This document shows positions 39,651-50,484 of a stretch of 64,000 nucleotides of DNA, piece after piece. The translations under genes and the position numbers were made by a program. A model generated the notes under the pieces. The model was given only the letters and a program-made list of their open reading frames with translations, ran no database searches and was not told the origin of the DNA. The DNA comes from Toxonevra muliebris. Taxonomy: Eukaryota > Arthropoda > Insecta > Diptera > Pallopteridae. Location of the stretch: positions 88,343,235-88,407,234 of the forward strand of contig OY829326.1 in assembly GCA_963691655.1 (NCBI GenBank), in the 5' to 3' direction. Each line of letters starts with the position of its first letter. Position 1 is the stretch's first letter.

Positions 39651-39958
39651 CTCGTAAATACTTTTCCACCATTTTTGGAACAGGCTACCAAAACACAATA
39701 AATGTATATAAAAGATTATAAATAAAAAAAACAATGCTTACGGAATATTTTTCTTATGTATTTTAAACTTATCTGCATTTTGTTCATAAAAATTATTCTT
39801 TTGTTTATAGATGTTAAGATTATGATCAAATTTTGCGTATTTGTTCTACAATTTTTCTACGTGTATTAAATTTCCCAATGATTCTTTTTGTCATCTCTAA
39901 TTTTGTAAAGCTGTTAATGAAACTGTAATTGCTGTATAAATTGCTGTTCTATAATGTA

Positions 39959-40463
39959 ATGCAGGCTACACACGATACAACGCGTTGAACTGCTTTTTCA
40001 TACACACTTTCCAGCACGTTGTACAATTTCATTATTCCTTTGTTCTTCGTGTTGCAAACAACCTAGTGGAAAATGTATGAATTGAATGGAGGCTAGAAGG
40101 CAACTCAATATCGTGGAGAAATTCTAGTGAGTCGAAATACCATAAGCTGGACTCACAAATTTCATCCGCCCAGCACTACTTTTTCTTTGGCTTTCACCAT
40201 TTGTTTTGTTTGATTCTCTTCTATACGTTGTTTCATTATTTTCCATTAATGAAATTTTGTCACTCTTTTGTTCAAAACAGTAGAAATTGATTAAACAATT
40301 AAAAAAGAACGATTGAAGTTATACAACTTCGCTACAAACGAAGTTGTATAACGTTGTACAATCGTTAACTCCGCACACCAAAAATTAAAATATTTTGATT
40401 TTCATCCAACCGTTGGACCAACTTTAAAATCGATCGTTCAACCATATCGTGTGTAGCCTGCAT
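39959..40463. mobile_element. MITE with ATGCAGGCTACACACGATA ends
   Basis: TA occurs at 39957-39958 and 40464-40465. Between them the ends ATGCAGGCTACACACGATA are inverted repeats. The 505-bp interior holds a 14-bp hairpin (GTTATACAACTTCG and its complement near 40319-40353) and repeated GTTGTACAA motifs. There is no coding capacity. TA duplication suggests the Tc1/mariner group, but a TAA/TTA (Harbinger-type) reading is equally possible. Confidence 0.6.
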
Positions 40464-41420
40464 TACAAATCGAAAATGTTAGCCGACATTGGGTCTCTAA
40501 TAAATTGTTATAAAATAAAATATTGTTTTTATTTCTAAATACTTGGCCTACAGATGTTATTCTTTGAAAGTAGTAGAATTTAAAATGGTTTTACCAAAAA
40601 AGTTCTAAATATAGTAAAACTTAATATTTCCAAATTACTGTATTTTTTCACTAATTACTGTCGTACTGTACATGGGTCAAAATTACTGTACAATTATTAT
40701 AGTGAAGGCTAAAATTATAATTTTGTTTTCTGCCTAAATGTAGGCAACGAAGATGTCGAAATCTAGGCCTTTTTTCACAGTAAAGGCTAAAATAACAAAG
40801 CGCACGAAAACTTCAAGGTCATTTTTTGTTTTTGAACATTTTAACGCCATCTTTACGCTCACTGGCATAATTTGTGCATTTTTTTAATATTAAGCGACAT
40901 CTAGATGTCAACTTAATATTTTAGTACGTAAATTAATATTTAGTACAAATACATATATTTGAATAGTGTTGTCCTTGCTGAATTGTAGAGATCTCAATCT
41001 TGACGAAGGAGTCGAGCATAATTGTAAGCTACCCAGTGTGGAGTACAACACAAATTAATATTGGCTAGAAATCGTTCAATTTGCCATTTCGTCGCCTGAG
41101 AATTGATTTGGCGTATACCGTTACATTCTTCCGTTTTTTTCACATTGCTAGTGTTGTTCCAATACCGGCATGTACTCGATATCAGTACTCTTTAAAAATA
41201 TATTAGAATAGGAAATATAAATTCATAAATAAAGAATCATATATTTATTATGTAAATAATACAGTACGTATCCATACATAGAGTACATATAATACTGTGC
41301 GGCAACCTTTTTGGACGTAAAGGTAGACTTCTCGTTTCCATTTTTTTTTTATGATCAATTGAAGTCCGTTCAAAAATAACAATAAAAAATCCGAATATAA
41401 TAAACACTACATTAAATTAT
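40464..41420. other. AT-rich DNA with a 33-bp palindrome
   Basis: At about 40889-40921 AATATTAAG and CTTAATATT flank the perfect palindrome GACATCTAGATGTC. Nothing else is recognised. Confidence 0.4.
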
Positions 41421-41421
41421 A

Positions 41422-42430
41422 AAGGGTGTTTTTTTTTAGAAGTGTGGTTTTCAAGAAGAAATAAAACGCATGGAATTTAATGTTATCGCCAACAATTTAG
41501 CTTTATTATAAAGATAAGGGTTTGCCATAAAAATGGTTTCGGGCAAGTAGCCGCCGCGGCTGGCTCGAATAAATTCCAGCCGAGAGGCCTAATTTTCGAC
41601 CACTTTTTGCAGCAATTGGGCCGTATGTCAGTAATAACGCGCCGAATATTCTCTTCCAAGGCGTCAATCGTCTCGGGCTTATCTGCGTAGACAAGCGACT
41701 TCACGTAACCCCACAAAAAATAGTGCAGCGGTGTTAAATCGCACGATCTTGGAGGCCACGCCACAGGCCTACGACTCGAGATAATGCGCTCACCAAAAGT
41801 TTCCTTCAATAAATTGATTGTTTCGTTGGCTGTATGGCATGTAGCTCTTGTTGGAACCAAAGGTCGTCCACATCAACATCCTCCAATTCAGGCACGAAAT
41901 GTCATTAATCATGGCTCTATAGCGTTCCCCATTGACTGTAACATTATGGCCGGCTTCATCTTTGAAGAAATATGGATTAATGATTCCCTCTGCCCATAGA
42001 GCACACCAATGGCTTGTGGATTATCTTCACTCCAAATGTGGCAATTTTGCTTATTAACGTACGCATTCAACCAAAAGTGAGCTTCATCGCTGAACAAAAT
42101 ATTCTTGTGAAAATCGGGATCGGTGGCCATCTCGTTTTGGGCCCCTTCACCGAGCCGTCAACGCGCTTGATGGTCGTTCGGCTTCAATTCTTGCACGAGT
42201 CGGATTTTGTAAGCCCGCGATGGCGGATGGACTCATTCGGGTCTTCTTCGATACTCTGCTCCACAGCTGCAATAGCATCATCGGTGCGCAGTGTACGGCG
42301 TCTCTGAGGATGCGCATTATTCACTAGAGTAAACGTTGTGCGAAACCGATCCATGGTTGCTCGAATTGCTCGGTTGCTCTTCTGGGCGATTATGTCGACC
42401 GAATATTGAACGCATTTAAGGTTCAATAAC
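41422..42430 (-). pseudogene. mariner-like (Tc1/mariner superfamily) transposase, inactivated
   Basis: Minus-strand pieces line up as one transposase. The helix-turn-helix-side part is at 42184-42426 (RTLRTDDAIAAVEQSIEEDP). The catalytic middle is at 41909-42130 (KNILFSDEAHFWLNAYVNKQ, with the second Asp). The C-terminal part is at 41483-41860 (CHTANETINLLKETFGERII and RSCDLTPLHYFLWG). Frameshifts and a stop separate them. The third catalytic Asp, expected in LTPLDY, is His here, so the copy is dead even apart from the breaks. The left terminal repeat (GGGTGTTTTTTTTTAGAAGT, from 41424) is preceded by TA. I could not find the right terminal repeat beyond 42430. Confidence 0.8.
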
Positions 42431-42655
42431 TCGTATTTGCACCTTTTTCATAAATCAAAATGACGAAGTTAGACGAAGTAAAATTGCGTGTTAACCCTGA
42501 AATTATAACGCTCTTTTATATTACGTTAAGACCAATGCTACGTAAATTTTACGTACAGATTTGTATCCTACTGATACGCTTTAATTATCTCAATGTTTTT
42601 CAGTATAAATTGTTATTTTTTTTTTATTGAACTATTTATTTGTAAACAAACTTAA

Positions 42656-43246
42656 CCCTTATGTCAACACTTACTCCAAATACCTTTAAGTCGACACATA
42701 CATACATTTGCACCCTTATATGAAAGCAGCTTTTTTTATAAATTGTTTGTTTTTGTGAGGTTTTTGTAACTGCTTTATTGAATTTAATCCAAATCGGTTA
42801 TTTTATAAAAAAAAAAATAAGAACTAATGTTTAAATAAAATAAATAAAAGTAAATGGAAATTGTAATATACTATACTGCTACTGTTGTACTCCCACTTTT
42901 GTTTTATTGTCCCGTATGTAACGTCGAGTTTTCGGTTTGGAAGGTGTGTAAACTTAGTGCGTCCACGGAAGGGTAAAAGCTACTCATCCTCAGTTATTTC
43001 AGCATAAGACTGGAAAACTTTTTCAAAACAAATGTAACCAAGTGTATGCCTGCGTAATTGAATTTCAAAAGCGACTCCCACACCTCTCCGGACATAGATA
43101 CATATATCGGTATTTTTATTTTGAATTCAGAATATTTCCATTGAGGAATACCAATAGTATGAATACGCCGCGAGCACAGAAACTATTGAAAAACGTTAAT
43201 AAAAGTCGCGGAAGGATACGTTTGTACCCTAGTGTTGACAAAAGGG
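42656..43246. mobile_element. piggyBac-like MITE with TTAA duplication
   Basis: TTAA at 42652-42655 and 43247-43250 flanks ends CCCTTATGTCAACACTTA and, inverted, CCCTTTTGTCAACACTAG, giving a 591-bp unit. The 43042-43350 frame overlaps its right half but shows no transposase motif I know. Confidence 0.6.
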
Positions 43247-43847
43247 TTAAAAATATAATACAACTTAATTTTATTAAAAAAGACTTAAAATATTGTATAT
43301 TGCCGATTTTTTGTATACGTACATTTTACGTACATTATGGTTCAGTATGAAGATGTTGAAAATTGCCTAACCGCTCTTACACAGTCCCCAGATGAGGAAG
43401 CATCTGGGAAGTACAGTACCCGCTCGCTTATGTGAACTAATTCAGACAAGCATTGTTCGCATAATTGAAATGCTCATATATCTGAATATGTTTATATATA
43501 TGGGGCATTCTTTCTCAAATCAGCCACTCCTCTGCGGCTTTTATTCTTGATGATAAAAATATTGATCAAACCCCTCCAAAAAAATGGGAAAGTCTCTAAG
43601 GAGACACGTTGTCTCTGGTCAAACATTTAAAACCCACAAACGACAATCATAAAATTGCTTGGGATTTACTCAACAAAAAAATACAATAAGTCCGACAATG
43701 TTAAGAAGGCTTATCTGGAACTACTTTTTGATCAACCGTCGATGAAGTCGACAAGGCGTCAGATGGGCAGAATAATTCAAACACGCCTCGAAATCAGTTT
43801 AGTGTATACACTTCGGTCATGCGATCGTATCCCGCATGTTCGAAGCA

Positions 43848-45407
43848 GGCTCCACGAAATAACTTCTAAATGAAATAACTCCTAATTGAAAAAAGAAATA
43901 AGTCATAACGCTAAATAAGTCCTAATGAAATAAATCCTAACAAAAAACGAAATAACTTCTAATACAAAAATGAAATAAATCCTGATTTTTAGGGGTTATT
44001 TTACAATTAGGAGTTATTTTAGAATGAAATGAAATAATTCCTAATACAAAAATGAATTTACTCCTAATTCAAAAATGAAATAACTCCTAATTTGAGGAAA
44101 AATAAATGAAATTTATCCTGTAAACTTTCCAAAGACAAAGACACACCACGAGGTATTTAGGCTAAATATGGATATTATTAATTTTAACATTGTTCCACCC
44201 TCTATAATAAATTTATTCTACAGTGACGGCACCTAAACGTCTAATCACCACACTGTTTGGTTTTGCGAATGGAATGAAACCAAAGAAACTATTTAGGCTC
44301 TGTGAAATTCGACCGAAATTAAAAAGGAACTCCAAAAAAAAATTGTAGGCCAAAATAAGTTTTTGGCCCAATTTCCTTCTTTTTTTTAGAAATTCACCCA
44401 AGGAACTCGGGCCAAAACATTTTGGTTGGAATTCCTTTTTGATTTTGGTTGAAATGCACTTTAGAAAAGGAAGTTCGACCAACAATTTTTTCGGCACAAA
44501 TTCCTATTTGAAACTAAATTATTATTATTTGTTTAAATAAAAGAAATTTGAGCCAAATTTTAAATTTTTTATGACTTGAACAACAACCATATGAGGTACT
44601 TCAACGGTAGTTACAGAAAATAAATTTTCAATCAAGGTATACTATTAATTTTGAAAACAAGAAATTGTATTAATTTTTTTTTTTTTTTGTATAGGTTTTT
44701 GAGAATTTAAAAGGATAATAGTAAAAAATACGCGCGAATTTTTTACTATTATCCTTTTAAATTCTCAAAAACTATGTTTGAAGCAAACTTCTGATTAATA
44801 TTTTAATTGTTTATAAACGATATAATGCGTAATAACCGTTTGTCTAGTTTATATTTTATGTAAATTTAACTAAAGCCCCAAAAAAATTTATAATATTCCT
44901 TTTTTAGATAAATGAAGTAAAAATTCAAAATATTACATGAAAAATTCGAAATAAGAAACCAAAAATTATTTGGTCTAATTTCCAAATGATTTGTTGGCTT
45001 AAATTCCTTTTTAAAAAATTTTGCCCGAAATCCCTTCTTTTTTTTGGTCGAATTTCTGTTCCCCGTTTTGAGATATCTGAATTTGAGATATTTAGATTTT
45101 TAGTACGAGGAATTAAACTTGGATGCCGAAATAGCAAAGTATAAAGTGTGTATTGTATTCCAAAAACAACATTACGAAATTGAAATAACTTCTAAATATT
45201 AGGACTTATTTCATCTTTTCATTAGGAGTTATTTCATTTCTTCATTAGAAGTTATTTCATTATGAAATAACTCCTAAAATTTTTGCCGATTTGGAGTTAT
45301 TTCACTGTAACTCCCAATAAAAAACGAAATATCTCCTAATTTTTTTTTTTATTTATTTCATTTTTTCGATTAGGAGTTATGTCTTTTTGGAGTTATTTCG
45401 TGGTGCC
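43848..45407. mobile_element. unclassified DNA element with inverted GGAGTTATTTC arrays
   Basis: The ends GGCTCCACGAAATAACTT and, inverted, GGCACCACGAAATAACTC are flanked by TTCGAAGCA (43839-43847) and TTCAAAGCA (45408-45416), an apparent 9-bp TSD with one change. Inside each end, roughly nine or ten variants of GAAATAACTCCTAA occur within 250 bp, in both orientations. The middle contains GGAATTC/AATTCC-rich blocks and a 35-bp-arm hairpin. No transposase was recognised in the 1560 bp. An 8-9 bp TSD points to the hAT or Mutator groups. Confidence 0.6.
44695..44772. repeat. perfect 35-bp hairpin with 8-nt loop
   Basis: Arm 44695-44729 (starting GTTTTTGAGAATTTAAAAGG) and arm 44738-44772 are exact reverse complements around ACGCGCGA. 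It lies near the middle of the 43848-45407 element. Confidence 0.9.
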
Positions 45408-45764
45408 TTCAAAGCATCATGCTCTGTTTCACTGCTACAAGTTCAAGGCGCTAAATATTAAAGGTCAAGTCAAAATGGTCAGTAACAACAACAAAGAAAA
45501 TCATCGTGTAGCGCAATAAAATATGCAACGAAAAATACAATTCGTTACTCCATCGAAATTCAAATAAAAGCCAAAAATAGCAAAGGATGCGTTTCGCGCT
45601 GTCAAAGTTTTGAGAAATCATGATGTCCGGAAAAATCAGAAAAATTTACAAAAATGGCGCCTGCTTTGCTAATTAGAAGCACTCAGCGACGCTTTTCTAA
45701 CACACTTTGAAAGTAGCTTTTCTGATTTTGAACCTGGGAAACGCACCCATTAATGCTACTGCCG

Positions 45765-45850
45765 ACAGCAAAAAAAATCCATGTCGAGTTCTGCTCGATT
45801 CAAGTGCAGAAATCAGTCTCATTGCAGAGTCGTGCACATAAAGCCTTTAA
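45765..45850 (+). pseudogene. LTR-retrotransposon aspartic protease fragment
   Basis: One frame reads PCRVLLDSSAEISLIAES before a stop, matching the LLDSG/S-A-E-x-x-L-I core of retroelement aspartic proteases. No gag or RT is contiguous on this strand, so it is a short remnant. Confidence 0.4.
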
Positions 45851-45984
45851 CACAATTACGACGGGTGACGGCAAGCCCGTTAACAAGTAGCACCTGCCAT
45901 CAAATTCGTTCGAGTAAACAAATAGTCGACGGGTAATCAGCTGCTCACAAGAAATATATTTTTGAAGTGAGATCTTTTTGTTTG

Positions 45985-45995
45985 TAAGTACGTGC
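45985..45995. repeat. SINE target-site duplication, left copy
   Basis: TAAGTACGTGC, identical to 46306-46316. Confidence 0.8.
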
Positions 45996-46305
45996 CTTGA
46001 AGACCTCGATAGTCTAGTGGGAAGTGCACTAAACTTTCATCTGGGAGGTTCGGGTTCGATTCCCGTCTTCGTCTGGTGGTTAATTTCCATAACTTTCTTA
46101 TATTCACTATCAATATGAAGTGTATGAGATTTATAAGATAGTGTACAAGTACACACCTTGGTTGGTAATGGCAAAACCACTAAGCCGATAAAAAATTGCC
46201 ACACTGCCGTTCGGAATCGGCGTTAAACTGTAGGTCCAACTATGCGGTATCATAATGGGCCGTTCAGGCCTAAGTATGTCTCTCAACAGCCACTCCAACC
46301 TAACC
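45996..46305 (+). mobile_element. tRNA-derived SINE, copy 2 (complete)
   Basis: The 310-bp unit is bounded by a perfect 11-bp TSD. Its head contains A box TAGTCTAGTGG (46010-46020) and B box GGTTCGATTCC (46053-46063), the internal Pol III promoter of a tRNA gene. The leading CCTCGATAGTCTAGTGG closely resembles tRNA-Asp, while the CTTTCAT anticodon-loop region is more Glu-like. A non-tRNA body follows, ending CCACTCCAACCTAACC. SINEs are transcribed by Pol III and mobilised by a partner LINE, and encode no protein. The intact TSD and promoter boxes suggest a fairly young insertion. It is not a functional tRNA: the acceptor stem does not pair convincingly. Confidence 0.85.
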
Positions 46306-46316
46306 TAAGTACGTGC
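46306..46316. repeat. SINE target-site duplication, right copy
   Basis: TAAGTACGTGC, identical to 45985-45995. Confidence 0.8.
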
Positions 46317-46332
46317 ACCTAAATTAATATAA

Positions 46333-46435
46333 TCAGCCATGTTCTGAATTTCACTTTCGAGTGGAATTGAAATTGTAGTAATATGAATTGCACTGTTTCA
46401 ATTTCACTCGAAAGTGGAATTCAGAACATGGCTGA
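46333..46435. repeat. compact hairpin, 40-bp arms and 23-nt loop
   Basis: Arm 46333-46372 (starting TCAGCCATGTTCTGAATTTC) pairs with 46396-46435 with about two mismatches. It lies just after the SINE. It could be a very short MITE or a structured-RNA precursor. Confidence 0.8.
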
Positions 46436-46924
46436 ATAATTATAATGTACCTACTCTACTTACTTACGGTCTGAATTTAAAGTATTCCCAAATTGTATCT
46501 TTCATTTGTAGATTTCGGTAGTCCTTCATGGAAAAACGTAAAAACATCCATATGTTCGCAGCTCATTAAAATTCATTTTATTGTTTTATTTTTAAATTAT
46601 TTATTATTATTTACATAAATTTATTTAAATTTATTTACAAAATTTTTTTGTTTTACAATAGTTATTTCGCTTTAAAAATATTTTAATAAGTTGACAATCA
46701 GCTGGTCAGATATGCAACTTTGTCTTGTCATCCCATCGCTGACGAATAAAATTCAAATAGATCTCAGTCGAGCAGAAACCCATTCCGCCTCAACTCTGTG
46801 CCAATTCATGCGATTGCGTGTGTTTTCATTTTGACAGCGGGTACCCACCAACGGGTTTCATCTTGGATGCAGACGTATTTAGTGAATACGTGCTAGAAGA
46901 CAATATTGCAATTTTCCTAAATTA

Positions 46925-47460
46925 AATTTCCAATATCCACAAAATCGTCTGCATAAATTGCCACTTCTGGTAGATGACCAAATCGTACATTGTTGTATTT
47001 TTGACATAGTTATCTGCCTCGTTTCAGACCTATAGGAAATCGCCTAAATCTGAAGTAACCAAAAGATGTACTAAATGTACACAACTTAAGAGATTCTTTA
47101 TCGAGAATAATTTGACAGAAGCCATTTTTTAAGTCCAAAACTGTGCAATATTTACCACTAGCGAGCTTCTACGATATTTCGTCAAATGTAGGAATTATTG
47201 TGAATTCATTTCGTCAAATGTAGGAATTATTGTGAATTCATCTTTGAACACGTTCAATAATGCCTAATTGCAGCAATTTATCCAATTTTTGTTTAATTCT
47301 ATCATTTTTGTGGTATTCGCCGCGTTGTCTTGCAATAGGTCTGAAGTTGCTGATGAATTCAAGTTTTTCCGGTTTTCAATGTGCCCAATCCTCAACGTCT
47401 TTGTATTACTCAATGAATTCATTTTCCGATTTTGATACGGAATTCCCCGAAAGCCAATAT
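46925..47460 (-). pseudogene. Ty3/gypsy-type reverse transcriptase fragment
   Basis: On the minus strand the pieces run in order. KQKLDKLLQLGIIERV is the RT N-terminal motif. CTVLDLKNGFCQIILDKES then FSTSFGYFRFRRFPIGLK is the catalytic Asp and the F-x-R-x-P-F-G-L block. IYADDFVDIG is the YADD box at 46944-46955. Frameshifts separate them, and no integrase or LTR is recognised. A 32-bp tandem duplication (47176-47239) lies inside the RT sequence. The first two blocks are typical of Ty3/gypsy elements; the A in YADD is less so, leaving some doubt about the clade. Confidence 0.6.
47176..47239. repeat. tandem duplication, 2 x 32 bp
   Basis: The unit ATTTCGTCAAATGTAGGAAT... (32 bp) is present twice with no difference, inside the gypsy RT fragment. 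Confidence 0.9.
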
Positions 47461-47986
47461 TTTCTCAACGAAAAATCAAAAAACAATTCACAATAAAATG
47501 CGAGCAAATAATATTATTGTTCAATGTTATTGTAACATTTATTATTCCATTTAATTCGTTTACCGTCCGTCCGTAAATTTGAGTAGGTAACTACTTAAAA
47601 GTCGTGTCTAAAGTTATAATCATTTTTTGACTGGAAACGAAATTACAATGCCAGGCTTCAAACATCTATGAAACTAACTTATGATATAACTTGGCAAACG
47701 TAGACTAATTTCTTTAGATCAACTCTTTTCCAACAATCTTGCCGACCTCGAATATTCCTGCTTATCAAGAATGATAGAATATAAGATTACGCAATAACCT
47801 GCTCAAAAGTGAAATCTTCTGCGCATGTACGTCACACCACACCCCATGCTGTGATCTGATTGGGTACAATGTGTTAAGAGACATTTGTTTATGTTTTCAC
47901 CTGACGTTTTCATGTAAATTGTTTTTTTTTTCGATTGTTTGTTCTTGTGAAATTTATTGTTTTTTCTTCTAATAAATTAGTAATAA

Positions 47987-48922
47987 ATGAAACAATCAAT
48001 CAACAACCACAATGTAAGTGAGGTGAATACCAACATAACGGGCAGCTCGATAACGAGGACATCGATATTTACTTATGAAAACTTCATTAAATTCATCAAC
48101 AATAGAAACCCCAACTCAGCAAAAGGCTATGACAACATATCATATAAAATGATACAAAACCTATCAGACAAGAACAAAGAAGCCCTCTACAATAGCCTCC
48201 TAAAAATATGGGGAACAAATGCAATACCCAATGAGTGGAGATACATAAAGATAATCCCCATCCTAAAACCAAATCTGAATCCGGCAATGATAGAAAATTA
48301 TAGGCCAATCAACTTACTACCGGTTCTATTAAAAACGATAGAAAACCAAATAAAAGGTGATATTAACCAACACCTAGATATAAATAAAATACTACCGGAT
48401 CGATCATACGCCTTCAGACAAAACAGATCAACGGCAATATGCATTAACGACCTAATAAATAATATACAATACTGGAAATCTAACAAAAAACAAGTAGCAG
48501 TGTGTGTCGACATAAGCAAAGCATTCGAATCAGTAGATAAACCCATATTGATTAAAATTTTAAATCTAATTGGAATAAACAACAAAATATCAAACTGGAT
48601 TGACTCATACCTAAGCAATCGTATAATCACAATAGGAACACAAAAAATTACAACAAATCAAGGACTGTGCCAAGGAAGTAGTCTTAGTCCAGTACTCTTT
48701 AACATTTACACAACCAAACTGCACACAATAAGAAGTGAAAAATGTGAAGTATTTCAGTACGCTGATGACTTCTTCATCACCTGTCATGATAATAGTTATG
48801 AACGTGCAAAATCAATACTACAAGACAAGACTCAATTCTATGTTATTTGCGACGAATTAAAACTAAAAATAAACCCACAAAAATCCAGTACTACATACTT
48901 CAATAAAAGCAAAAACAATTAA
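47987..48922 (+). pseudogene. reverse transcriptase domain of the non-LTR element
   Basis: The 311-residue open frame holds RT blocks in order: NSAKGYDNISYKMI, IIPILKPNLNPAMIENYRPI, CVDISKAFESVDKP (first catalytic Asp), LCQGSSLSPVLFNIYT and VFQYADDFFI (catalytic YADD). All RT catalytic residues are intact. The frame then hits a stop at 48920-48922. The protein continues in the -1 frame (LRITINNIVVNQVQKIKYLG, about 48919-48978 onward), so a single indel near the AAAAACAATT at 48911-48920 broke it. In a working element this enzyme copies the RNA onto nicked target DNA. Confidence 0.85.
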
Positions 48923-49314
48923 GGATTACAATTAACAACATAGTCGTCAACCAAGTCCAAAAGATTAAATATTTGGGAAGATTAATCTCAACAAACAATT
49001 CTTCAAAAGAACACACAAACTACATTGTAAATAAAATAAACAAAACATGTTACTTCCTTCAAACTATAAATCACTGCAAAGAAGGAGTTCATCCAAAAAA
49101 AGGACTACACTTATACAAGGCATTTCTGCGGTCAAAATTGGACTATGCTGCATCAACATTCAGCAACATAAGCAAATTCGCGTTAAACAAACTAACCGTA
49201 TGCAATAACAATATCATCAAAAGAACCCTTGGACTAATAAGATCAACACCAACTCACACAATCTATCACATGGCAGCAGAGCTACCACCACAGCATATAA
49301 ACTTCCGGCCATGA
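48919..49314 (+). pseudogene. RT C-terminal (thumb/connection) segment of the non-LTR element
   Basis: In this frame IKYLGRLISTNNSSKEH, LHLYKAFLRSKLDYAASTF and TPTHTIYHMAAELPPQH match the post-YADD part of I/R1-type ORF2 (K-Y-L-G, the Y..LV.S.L-Y-A motif and the LP.. motif before RNase H). A stop at 49312-49314 overlaps the next frame's ATG, marking the second frame change. Confidence 0.8.
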
Positions 49315-50369
49315 CAATACTAAAACACAATAAAGATCTAAAAACAAGTTACACCAAAACATATTACAAATTCAAAAAAATTATAGATAATGTAGAAGAA
49401 ATAAAAGAAAACTCAATTTGCAATAATGAGATAATTAAATTTGAGTTCATATTCTTCCAAAAAAATATAAAAAAGGCTGATGCATCCCAAGAAGAAATAA
49501 CACAATTATACAAAGAAAAAGTTGATAAACTAAACAGTGAAAACTTTGAAATCATCTTCACAGATGGATCAATAAAACAGAATGGCACATTTATCGCCTT
49601 CTATCATGAAACTAAAAACATCACAGAGAGCTACTATGCACAGGAAATACTGAGCTCCATGACAGCTGAACTTACAGCGGTAGAAAAAGCAATAGATTAT
49701 GTTACAAAAAACTACTATACAAAGGCGGCAATAATTACAGATAGTCTGAGCGGGGCCTTAGCCATAAAAAACAGTAACAATAACTCAATAGTCAACAAAA
49801 TCATCCAAAAAATAAATAGCAACAATACATTACTAAACCTAGAACTTCACCATATACCAAGTCATTGTAACATCAGAGCAAACGAAATTGTAGATGAAGC
49901 AGCTAAAAAGGCAAATGAATCAGGCCAAAAGATTGAAATAAAGTATACAATAAAAGAAGCAAACAATAAAATACTAAACACAATAAATAACATCTGGCAA
50001 CAAGAATACAATGAAAAACTACTACCAAATATTCTCAAAAATACTGAAGAATCCTGGTTCAATAATAAGCACGACAACAAAAAAAAGCCTACAAACATTA
50101 AACAAATTAACAGAATCCTAGTCGGACACGGATTCTGCAATGATACGCTAAATAAAATGAACGTAATAAATAAAAATAACTGCGAAGTGTGCAATCTAAC
50201 GGAGACAACGGATCACATAATATTCAACTGCAGCAAATATAACACAGAAAGAGAAAAATTCCCTTCGCTCATTCAAGCGAACTCAATCACAGAATTCATA
50301 AATATACCCAATATCGACCACTACAATATATTAAATCAATATATAATAATAACAAAGTTAACAATATAA
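49311..50369 (+). pseudogene. RNase H and zinc-knuckle segment of the non-LTR element
   Basis: The 352-residue frame carries an RNase H domain at about 78-185 with all acidic and His residues visible: FTDGSIK (Asp85), MTAELTAVEKAI (Glu110), IITDSLSGALA (Asp134), HIPSHCNIRANEIVDEAAKK (His165, Asp175). Near residues 285-301 it has CEVCNLTETTDHIIFNC, a C-x2-C-x7-H-x4-C zinc knuckle. RNase H places the element in the I/R1/LOA groups rather than RTE or CR1. The domain itself looks undamaged. It is disconnected from RT only by the frame change at about 49312. Confidence 0.85.
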
Positions 50370-50484
50370 ACAAATTCAAAATAAGTTATGGCGATATAGT
50401 TTCACCTAGAAATCGGACCAAATAAATCTCCACACCTTCCCCTGGGAAAGTCAACGGAGTAACGTTAAAACTTTAAAAAAAAAA

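Larger units (their letters stand above)
47987..50484 (+). mobile_element. I/R1-type non-LTR retrotransposon, 5'-truncated and frameshifted
   Basis: This is the 3' 2.5 kb of a LINE-like element: RT, connection, RNase H, zinc knuckle, short 3' UTR and an A-run at 50475-50484. The endonuclease and ORF1 are missing. The sense strand is unusually A-rich. A stop (TAA at 47984) precedes the first ATG, marking the truncation near there. TTTTTTCTTC occurs upstream (about 47961) and just after the A-run, and could be the TSD, but it is low-complexity. The copy carries two frame changes, so it cannot encode ORF2 as it stands. Confidence 0.85.

Noticed and set aside
46005..46080. Functional tRNA-Asp/Glu gene
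   Set aside because: A and B boxes are good, but the acceptor stem does not pair, the anticodon region is aberrant, and it is the head of a 310-bp SINE with TSDs.
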